Under the pieces are notes generated by a model. That model was given only the letters and a program-made list of their open reading frames with translations. It did no database searches and was not told the DNA's origin. 45,000 nucleotides of DNA from Chromera velia (Eukaryota > Sar > Chromeraceae), in contig JAHBMJ010000465.1 of the NCBI GenBank assembly GCA_018398765.1, forward strand, positions 1-45,000, read 5' to 3'. Position 1 is the stretch's first letter. Each line of letters begins with the position of its first letter. Of this stretch, positions 22,401-33,141 are shown one piece after another. Position numbers and translations under genes: made by a program.

Positions 22401-25400
22401 ACCCTCCAAGTTGCAGCCTGCCCTCCCTTACGCGCACCCACCTGTGTTTCTGTGCACCGCCAAACTTTTCTGAAGCGTCTGCACCCCACAGTCACACCTG
22501 ACAACCCGAAGGGGACAGTCCGACTCCCTGTGCTCGTCCATTTTCGATCTCTGTACAAGCTGTCCGCATTCACAGGGAATCTGCATGCAGAAACAGAGAA
22601 ACAACAAAGCGTGCAAAACAGAGAGAGAATTAAGCAATTCTAATGGCATTAGACCTGACGGACCCTCTCCCCGTCCCTTCCTTCTGCCCTCCTTTCCGGC
22701 TTCCCTTCTCACCTGTGCGTTTGGACACTCCTGGTTGATGTGCGTCTCGTGGTCTCTCAGCAGAACCTTCCTCCCACAGTTTGTGCAGGGAACCTGAAGG
22801 CAGAAAAGGAAAGAACAACGAGGCACTGGATGCACTGACAGGAGAAAAGCACTGTGTATGGCACTTGAGCGTACCTCAACATCAACAGGGACGAAGGAAG
22901 GGAATATATCCACCCGTCCATGCAAACACCAACTTGATTGATTGAAATCGTAGATGGATTCCTCTGTTTTCAGCCGTCCAGGAAGACTAGGAGAAACATC
23001 ACGGCAAGAAACAAGTCGAAAGAAACGAGTGGTGAAGCAAGCAACAAAGAGACTCAGCCTTTCTTCCTCCTGGGTCGGGACCCCTCAATCTGGAATCAGA
23101 GCGCTGTGCCAACTTCATGCTGTACATATGGTTGGAAAGATTGACCGACCCTCCTGAGGGGACAAGACCCTTCTCCCTGATGCAACGCCAGCCCGCTTCT
23201 GTCAGTTGCAACAAAGCCGCACACGCACACGCGGCTCTTGCATGCTGCACAAACAGAGGGGGAGACCAATCATCAATCCAAACAAATGCCTGATCGGCAC
23301 ACAAAGAGAGAAATCAATCCATGAAAGGGACGTGGGAGCTGAGAGTGCAAGTGTTGATCTGCCCCTGTCTCAGCTCTTCTTTGATTCTACACCTTTTCCC
23401 CTTGGAGTGGAATGTGAGGTTCTAAACCCCTTTGCATGTGTGTGTTTGTATGCATCAGCGTATTCATACACGTGTGCTGGGTAGGTAATTTTGTCTCTGC
23501 TCCGTGGGCAAGACCAACCTGTACGGAGGTGGAGATTCAGGTTGCCCATGCGCACGCTCTCCCCGCACTCGCATGTCACCACCCTCTCCGAACACTCCGA
23601 CTTCTTGTGCTTTGCGAGACCCTCACGAGGAATCAGGCGGCTGCAGCTGCACTCTAACTGCAGTGCACCACAGTCGGGGTACGTCGGGGTACAGACAGGA
23701 GGAAGAATGGGTGGACTGACGCAAAAAAAGAGTCCTTGACAAAGAAAGACATCAATCTCCAAGAGAAGAAATACAGGGATAGCAAGATGCAACCAGAATC
23801 AGCCCGCTTAGCCCCACTACTGAAAAAATACACGCTCCAATGCCCTTCAAACTTTAACGAACCATCCATCCGTCCACCCTACCTCATCAATCCATCCAAC
23901 CAACCCACCAGAGTTTGGGGGCACTCATCCGCCTTGTGCTTGTCGTGGAGGCCTCTCGGTACTCTCTTCCCGCACTGACCACAGGGGACCTGCGTGCGTG
24001 CATGAGTGAATGATGGTCAAAAGCTGCCGCGGGGGTGAGCAAAGCTTGATACCCCAGCTGTTTGACGTCTTTCCTCCTACATATGCTGCTTAGGTCATTT
24101 TACATTTCGGACCTTTGAAAGAAGAACTTTCACATCCGCCGAAGCCCCCCCCTTTAGCCCTGTTTTGCCTTCTGTATTTTTTCTGACCCCCTGGCGCGAA
24201 TACTTTTCAGGAGCCGTCATGTTGTTTCAAAGAAAACGGGCAGTCTTTGAAGAGCAGAAGAGTGACTGACGGCTTTCAGGGGGCAGAGCCCGCTGGTCAA
24301 ATGCTCCTGAAGCTCCTTAACTCCCGTGAACCCGGCACCGCAAGCGCAGACTCTCTCTGGGCAAACTGCAGGAAGTTCAAGCAGGTTAAGACAGGCAGGC
24401 AGACGCAAATACAAGTCCAGGGATGCATTTGAATGCTGAAGGCGGTCGATGGACAACAGGCGGAACAGAGGCAGAGACGTGCGTAAACTCCGATAAAGCC
24501 AAATGCGACAGCTAGTCTTTTTCACTCACGTCTGGTCAAATGCGTGCCCACAGCCACGGACGCCACCTCTGCACCGCAATCACAGGGCACGGTTCTGAAA
24601 GGGCACTCTCTGTTTCTGTGGTCCTCTAGGTCCTCGTGCTTCACTACCTCACCGCACGCACAGGGGACCTGCAGACAGCAGACAGATAGTGAGCGCACAA
24701 AAAACAGGAGTAGTCGGACTTTAAGGTGAGTCGAATGAAGAGTCAGTCTCTCTAGCTGCCCATGGGTGGAAGAGCGCGGGGAGGGAGGTGAAGGAATCTC
24801 TCTAGCTGCCTAAGGATGGAGGAGCGCTGGCCGGGAGGTGAGGGACCTACCAGGCGAAGTCTGCATTCAGATGCCTTATGGCTCTGCATCTGCCGTCTCG
24901 GCAAGACCACCCCGCAGCTGCACGGGTCCTCCCGCATCCCGCAGGCGCTCTCAAGGTGCCCTGCCAGCTCCCTTCTGAAGAGCCGAACGCCACACACGCA
25001 CTCGACCTGCAGTTCACGCAGCATTCATAGTCCACGTGAATGTCGAAATGATCAACAGAGAAACAAGCATGCCCGTGTCACACAGCTGGCATAGATGTCC
25101 TACAAACGCATGTTATTTTGGACTGCTGGCGTCCATGTGCTGCGTAGACATGAGTCCCCATAGGAAACAGAAAACTCTGCATCCTGGAGCTGAGCCCGAC
25201 GGACCTGTGCTGCGGGACATTCTGTCTCGCTGTGGGCCTCCATGTCTTTTCGGACAATCATGACTCCACAGGCACACACAGTGTGAGCAATCAGACACTC
25301 GGTCGCCTGGTGAGCTGGCAGAGCGGCCTTCTTCATCACCTCCCCGCACTCGCACACAGCCTGAAAGGGGAGGGAGCAAGGGAGAGCAAGGAAATGTGAA

Positions 25401-28400
25401 AAGGGCAAAACACACCGGATCTATGGACATGTCTCACTATGTGCGGTCCTCTCCCCCCATTGATTGCCGCAATTGTTTTCTTGGCTGTGCCTCCGGCAGT
25501 CTCTTCGCCTGGACGTCTGTCAACCTGTCTGCCCGTCCCTTTGTCTGTGGTCAAGTTAGCTCGCACTGGCTCTCAAGTGCTTTGTCAGCCAGTCTCTTTT
25601 CTCGTCATCTTTTGCTTCTGTTCTTTCTTACCGCGGGTCAGACTCCTCAAAATAATCATTTTTTAATGCGAGCTCGGTATTATAAGAAGAAGTTTATTCT
25701 CATAACAGAATGATTTCTGTCTCTAATGTCAGGCACTTGAAGAAACTGACACTGCCAAGTGTGCACTCGGTGACTGCGTGCTCGGTCATTCGGTCTCGCC
25801 TCACAAGAACTCCGCAGTCGCATGGGATCTGCAAAGGAATTTTGATATTATCAGTAGAGGGGCATTTCTTTGATATTGGAGACTCTTGGGTCTCTTATTT
25901 AACTCTTTTTTTGACCTGGGAAGGGATTGAGGCCGTACAAGTTGATGCAAAAAAAACTGCGATGAAAAGAAAGGATCCTCGTCTTTCTTCCCTTTTTACG
26001 AAAGATCAGACTGGGAGCTGAAAGCACGCTCTGCAAAAAGCCGAAGAGAGATGGATCGAGAAAGAGGGAGAGAGATCCAAAGCGTACGGATTGGCAAGTA
26101 TGTGTGTTTCTGTGTGTATGTCCGTCAGCATGAAAATGAATGTGTGCATAGACAAGTCATTGTGCATATGCGTGTTTTGGTTCAGGTTTGAAGCTTCCGA
26201 GAAAGGGGGTGTAGATCTATCTGTTGGCCTTCACGACGCTCGTCCGTAGACAGCGGTCAGAAGAGCAAAGACAAAGCAAAGATTTTCCTGACCTTCACTG
26301 CTGGGCAGTCCTTTGCCCTGTGTTCTGCCGCAGTTCTCCTCTCGAGTTCACGACCGCATTCGCATCGGATCTGCAGGCGGGCAGGCAGCAAAGCAGCAAA
26401 CCAAAAGATTCCCGAACGCATCTCACACATTTAGTCTCCCATCCCCAAATCAATCATCAAATCCCACTTCAGGGATCACAAACGGGAAACAAAGAGAATG
26501 CTGGCAGCCATTTTTCTCTACATTTCCCAGTAAAATAAAGCCTTCCTTTTATATGCTATCTCTCCAAGAGACAGACCTTCTCGACAGGACATTCCGCCAG
26601 GCGGTGCTGCTGATGGGCCTCCCTGGTCATGTCTTGTCCGCACGCGCAGGTCACGTTTTCCTTTGGACACACAGTGCTCTTGTGAGTGTCCACATCCCGC
26701 CGTTGCATTCGGGCGCCGCACCCGTTGGGACATTCCACGCCGGCAGCTGTACATTCGCGTTCCTTGTGTGCGGCCATCTGTCTTCTCTCCTTTGCCTCTC
26801 CACAATCGCAGAAGACCAGACTGAGGGGACAGTCAGTCTCCCTGTGAGCCTCCAGATGACGCCTTTGCAGTCTCTTCCCGCATACACAGACAATAGGAGC
26901 ACGAGGACAAGACTCCTCCCTGTGGGCCAACAACTCAGCCCTCTCCATCCATCGCCCACAGGAGCACTCAACCTGACAAGAGAATACCAGATGAACAGAA
27001 GATGCAGTCAAAGAAGGACAAAAATCAAAAACCGCAGACAATGCCTTTACTTCTCTCCCATCTCACTCTGTCGCCTTCTCCATCTGCCTATGTGCCTTCA
27101 TACCTGTCGGCACGTTTCTGTCTGTCCGTTTGTCCATTTGTTTTTCTTGTTTCTCTGTCTGAGTGTTTTTGAGTCCATCTGCCTGTCGGTCGGTCTGTTT
27201 GTCTGTCCGTTGGTTTGTAAGTCTGTCTGGTTGTCTGTGTCTCCATCCTTTTACCTACCTCGAATACGGGACATTCAGTCAGGCGATGCGCTCTGATGTC
27301 CATCCTCGGAACTTTCTGTCCGCACTCGCACGTCACGTCTGTCATCGGACACCCCTCCCGCACATGAGCACCCAGATCCCGACGTCGCACCACAGCAAAG
27401 CACCCACACGTGACTGGGGCCTCTGGACATTCCTCCTCTTTGTGTGCAAGGAGATGGGCTCTCTTCGGCCTCGCACCGCACTCGCACTCCACCTCCTGCA
27501 CAGGGCATTCCCTGCGCACGTGCCTGCCGAGGCTCTCGTGGGTCAAGAGACTTCCACAACCGCGCGGACAGCGAACCTCTCTCTGCACCACCAGAAAGGA
27601 AAAGGAGAGTTACTTACGGGATGAAGAACCATGTCCCCAAAGAACGAATACACAATGAGAAACGAATTGAGGAGACAGAATTAGTCATTAACAACACACC
27701 AAGCAGAATTATTTGAACGCCGTTGCAGCAATAGACCTGTTTTGAGCCCAATGAAGCGTATGGAATGAGCTCTAGCTCCAAAACGACAAAACCAAATGCA
27801 TTCAAAGAGCGGCCATGCACCCAAATATTTCTTTCTACCTGAGGACAGGACGACGCTGCGTGGGCCTCCAGGGTCCCCCTTGCCACCAGTTCCCCGCACT
27901 TCTCGCACAAGTCCCTCTTCACAGGACACGACATGCGCCAGTGACGCCCCCTGTCTCCTCTCTTCAGTTGGGTCCCGCACTCACACGTCACCTGAAAGCA
28001 ACGTTACCATAAAAAGGAAAGATATCAATTACACAATGCCCTCCTGATGCCATCCCTCTCGATGCTCTATGCCCTCTCAATACAGAAAATACGTGCCAAG
28101 CATGGCGAAGACATCAGCGAACATGAGCATGATCTGCACGGCTCTTCGTAGAGACTGACCGTCATGGCAGCACACGTCTCCATTTTGTGCCTCTTGAGGT
28201 CTCCCCTCTCGAATGACTCGCCGCACTGCTCACACTTGATGACCTGGCAGCTGCAGTCGCTCTTTTTATGCTCCTCCATCGACCCCCTTGGAATCGCTTC
28301 CCCGCACTCACACGTGTCCCTCGACAACGAACACCTCTCTGCCAGATGGAGAGCCAAATTCCCTCTGGAGACGCCCTGCTTGCATCTCCTGCAGTGCGTC

Positions 28401-31400
28401 GAAGCGACGAGACATGAAGCTCGAGAGTGTAGTCGCAGGACAGTGGCAGACCTGCAAGCAAACATTCAGGAAAGCGGAAATGAATGAACGGTTTGGTCTG
28501 ATTTCATCAATTGGCATGCAAGAAAAGTTCCTGACGCAAAAACAAAACCCATTGAAGAAAAACAATTTTTCAACCAAAGAAACAGTCTGTTTCCTTTTAC
28601 CTCCGGATGACGACACCAAAGAAAGGCCTCAACAAATTCGACACCAACTCCCCCTCCCCCGCCCCATTCGCCCCACCCAACACAGAGTCTCTCTCGCATA
28701 CGAAAAGAAGGAGAACCCACATTTGCCTTCCACAACCAGAGGGGCAGTCGACCACCCGCAGTTCGCACTCCACTTCTTGGTGTCGCTCGAAAGCCGGTGT
28801 GTAGATCTGAACACGTACGGACACCAGAGATTGAAACCAGTGAAAGAAGAGAGAAGGGACAGAGAGCAAGCCATTTGGACACAGGAGTGCATGTAGACTG
28901 GCAGGATGAAAGAGATCAAAACCAAAGCAAGCAGAGACGGTGTAACTATTTCAAAACAGAAGGGGGGCCATTCGTCAAATCACCCTCTCCTGAAATCACC
29001 CGCTCACACTTTCGCTGCTTCTAATATGCGTAGCATGATTCCCTCAGGAAAGGGAGAAGTGGAAGGAATGTGGACTGTGGAGGCGTACATCAAAATCAAC
29101 AAACAAGACAACGCAACTGTAAACAACGCACCGCTCTTCCACATGCGCACATTGTCCTGTCCATATCGCAGTCGAAGGTCTTGTGGCTCTCCAGGGAGGC
29201 AGGACGTTCGAACCGCTCTCCGCAGTCGCACACTCGTCGGAAGCAGGCTGCTGTTTTTTCAGGCAATCAGGCATTGCGGTAAACATGTGCAGGGATCACC
29301 TTTTCAGTCAAATTGATCAGCAGAACGCAGTGTCCTTCTTCCATTCAGTTTCTTCGTTCTGTTCCTCTCTGACGCGTCCATTTTTTCCCTCATGCCTCAG
29401 TCCCTCTCTTTCAAGCTCTCCACTGGCCCCTCTTTCTTAAGCGGGAGGGACTTTTCTTTTGGATTTCTTCATTGACTTGATGAACCATCTAACCGACCAA
29501 TAGACTGTCAAACTCACTCACTCACTCACTCACTCACTCACTCACCTGCTCACTCACTCACTCACTCACTCATTCACTGACTGTGTTTCCGATGTCCCTC
29601 CAATTCGGCCCTCATCACCCAGGCGCCACACTCGCACGGCACCTCCGACAGCACGCACTCCTCCTCCCTGTGCCTCACCACGTCCGCACGTCTCACAAGG
29701 GCACCGCACTCACAGCGAACCTGGCCGAGGGCACACTCCGTCTGCTTGTGCGCAGAGAGGGCGGGCAGATCCCTGAACGCCCTTCTACACGCACACACTC
29801 GGTGAGCGCAACCCGTCAGTCTGTGCACATCCAGCTGTCGTTTCGGCACCTGTCTGCCACAGTCGCAGCTGACCTGCAACCATCAAGGCACAGAGCAGCA
29901 CATCACGTCTTGCTTCGAATGCCCAGATTTTGATCAGACCAATAACTGCATGGTTCCGCCTACACATATCAACTGAAAAGCGGTATCTGTCGTGGCAGTA
30001 GATGCCTGCAAATCAAAACGGCCACAGAAAAGTAAGGACACCCAAAAGAGGAATAAACAAGCATACCGACCATTTCTTCCCTGTCTCTGTATTTGCCCCC
30101 CCCCTCTTCACACCCTCCACAGAGAGCCTCCAAAGCCCATGCGGAGAGACCCCACCCAGCCCCCTCCTCTCCCGAGAGGAACGTCAACTCATCAGACAAG
30201 GACCATCCGTGCCCCCACCCCTCTCCGTCAGATCCAGCCAGAGCTTTCGTCAAATGCCCACAAATGCCGCACTCTCCCAGATAACCCCCCTTCCCCCTTC
30301 CGCTCTTTCCAGCATGACCATGGGGCCCCGAGGAGGTGCCTGCATTATCTAGTGCCTCGATCCAGTCGTCTATTCTGCTGATGAGGAAGCTTCTTGCAAG
30401 TGCCGCACTTGCACTCGACCCGGACCCAAAATTTCCCCCTGCTGCCTTCATCTTTCTTACCGCATCTTCGAGGAGGGCTGCTCGTTGCCGATTCTGACGG
30501 CTCTCTGCCTCCCACCGCCGTCTACGGTTTTCCAAACACGCAGACAACCGTCCGCAGATAAGACGAAATCGCTCTGCGCGAACTTCCGCCGTTCGGGCAC
30601 TTCGAATGGTCTCTGCAAGTGCGATGGGACCTCTGTCTTCTTGACTGGATGGAGCGCCCCTTGTGACCTCCGAGAGGTCACCAGAGGCCGACCCCAGTGC
30701 AGATGTGACAGCACTGGCCACCCCAGGGGGGAGCGGCAGACCCCATTTGGTTCTCTCATTCTGTGTCAGGGTGAGAGAGAAGGAGATCCTCAAGTCTTGA
30801 GTCTCCACAAAGTTCGAAGCAACCGACAGATGTCGCTGTGATGCGATTGCCGTCTCTCCCCCTATGTTGCTCGACCTTCTCTTTCCCCCAGCGCACCAGT
30901 CGGCGAAGGCTTCCACAAAAGGAGCGTACAGAACGAACCCGTTCATCGCCTTTGGCACGGAAACCAGGAGGGACTGCAAGCCTCAGGAGAAAGCGAGAAA
31001 CAGATTCCGACATATGCACACACATACACAGAGAGAGAGGCGGGGGGGGGAGGAAGGGAGGGAAGGAGTGAAGGAGACCAAAACCAGAGAAACGGTCGTA
31101 CGCAAACATTGCGGGAAAGAACGCTATGAAGGCCTCATATTTTTCAGGCTACCTCTCTCACTCCCAAACTAAGCATGGCCATGTGCATCCGCCGCCTTTC
31201 TGCTGACTTTCATTTCGACCTGCTTTCGCACTGTCATGGAGGCAGCACTGAAGCCTGTGATTTTAGCTGGGTCAAAGACATTAAAGTTCAACGTATGCAA
31301 GCAGGTGCTTGGGATTTTGATAAAAAGCAAAGTGACTGACTTACATCCATCTGTGCGTCCGGTACTTTCATTTCGTCTGCAAACGCCTTGACAATGGACG

Positions 31401-32198
31401 CAAACACCTCCTCTTTCACTTTACCTGCCTCTCCTCCTTTCTCTTCGAGTGCCTTGAAGGCTTCCATGATTGCCCTCCGTTCTGAAGCCAGTGAGCTTGA
31501 TGACGCTTTCTGTTTTTCATCAGCATTCGTCTCCACAGAAGGGAGAGGAGACGACGAGGCTCTCACAGAGGCCCTTCTCATCGCGTCACCTGCGCGTTGT
31601 TTCTTTCTCTTTGTCTCGTCTTGCCTCTTTTTGGCTTCCTTTTCCCCCGCCCCTTTGTCCTTTTGTCTTTCATCATTGTCTGCCGTGAGCCTCACTCGAG
31701 CCATCGCCCCATTTCCCTTCGCCCCCCTCAATGCTGCTCCGCTGGTCTCGCGGGCAGGTGTGTCGCAGAGAGCTGCCATCAAGCTGTCCACCTTGACGGA
31801 TGCAAAAGGATCAGAACCTCCTTTGGGAGCGTGTCCCCTGATGCGCCCCTCCAGCCTCCGACTTGCGACCGCAGCCTGCAGAGTGTATGCAAATGAGTAA
31901 GTGTGAGTCTCTCTTTCTCTCTCTCTGCGTGTGTGTGTGAGAGAGAGAGAGAGAGAACGAGGAGGGGGGGAGCGGGGGGAGGAAGAGAGATGGAGGCCGA
32001 GAAAGAGAAACGGACAGACAGAGGGACAGCGAAAGAGAAGGGAGAGAAGAAGAAAAGAAAAGAAGAGATGCAAAAAGAATCGATCGATGGATGAACCCTC
32101 CATCAAAGTCCTCCATGCTACTTCACGAACAACCGTCCGGGGCTTTCTTCGTGAAGGAAAGAAAGAAAGAAGCAAACGAACAAACAAACAACCAAACA

Positions 32199-32230
<32 letters not shown>

Positions 32231-33107
32231 AGGGGGAGGATTTCAGAGAAATAAGCCTCCAGACTCATGTCTCTGAAAGAACACTTTTGGACTCCATGAC
32301 TCGTGATGACTCTTTCAGATTTTGGCAGACGAAGTTTTCTTTCTGCATTTCTTTTTGAAGTCTCCAAGACGGGCTTGGTGATCCCAAGTTGACCGACAAA
32401 AGAGAAGAAAGAAGGAAGAAAAAACGCACCCGAACGATGACCATCCGACAGAGCCCTGCCATCCTTTCAGAGACCAGATAGAGGGGACATGCTGCAAGTG
32501 TCATCTTTTTCAAGTCCAGCTCCCTCTGCAGCAAGAGAGCATTGAACAAAGACCAAGTGAGACAAACTGAGAGAGATTTAGAAGATGGACTCGAACGAAG
32601 AAGATTAAGGAACTTTGTTCTCAAACCTTTATTTCGAGTGCCCAAGAAAACTAGATGCTAGCACCATTTTGTGGTTGCGATCCCGTTCACGCAATTCCCT
32701 TCTTTTGATCTGTCGGCTCCTTTTCACCCTTTGTTTGAGAGACCGATTTGAATGTGGGAGCGTTACAGTAGGTGTTATGGAACGATAGCGGAGTACATTT
32801 TGAAGAATTACAGAGCAGACTGAATCTAAACCAAGACAGAAACCATCATTCTCCCTGCCTCTTTGTCAGCCAGTCTGTCTTACTTCCCGTGGGCCGTACC
32901 TACTTATCTGAGTCACAAGCGGCTTTTGTTGCTGTCTACTTCATTTGAACTGAGAAATTCTTTCTTTCTTTCTTTCTTTCTTTGAAACAATCCTTTTCGA
33001 TCCATTTTGTCGACTAACATTGTTCAGTATTTGTTTGGTCATCAGAAGAGAATCTGCAAGAAGATGCAACAAACGAAAACTTTTGATCCGATACGTCGTT
33101 TGAAATG

Positions 33108-33141
<34 letters not shown>

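Larger units (their letters stand above)
14624..24668 (-). other. exons 22-48: ten copies of a three-exon zinc-finger cassette
   Basis: Cassette exons: A (one CxxCG module, 81 nt, phase 0-0), B (two CxCG modules, 139 or 142 nt, phase 0-1), C (one module, usually with the motif NRVCECG, 89-98 nt, phase 1-0). Copies: 24668-24530 + 24365-24271 (B,C only); 23989-23909, 23657-23519, 23244-23150; 22793-22713, 22580-22442, 22207-22113; 21843-21763, 21594-21509 + 21275-21220 (B split), 20924-20836; 20568-20488, 20320-20179, 19902-19805; 19384-19304, 19011-18870, 18573-18479; 18216-18136, 17893-17755, 17585-17491; 17108-17028, 16632-16494, 16175-16081; 15760-15659 + 15360-15148 (A, B and C rearranged over two exons); 14959-14624 (A-B-C in one exon). 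Genomic period is about 1.0-1.4 kb. Clear tandem duplication of an exon triplet. Confidence 0.88.

Noticed and set aside
14000-25000. Regularly spaced repeats resembling a CRISPR array
   Set aside because: The regular units are coding exons of a zinc-finger array with GT-AG borders in a eukaryotic gene; unit lengths and divergence do not fit CRISPR.
26313-27296. 327-aa plus-strand ORF
   Set aside because: Lies antisense to exons 16-18 of the zinc-finger giant; the minus strand has clear Cys/His modules with splice sites, so this is a shadow.
30340-30420. Alternative frame in exon 10 reading a CxCGxC finger-like motif
   Set aside because: The main frame is open for 301 codons with matched phases on both sides; the motif in the other frame is isolated and soon interrupted.
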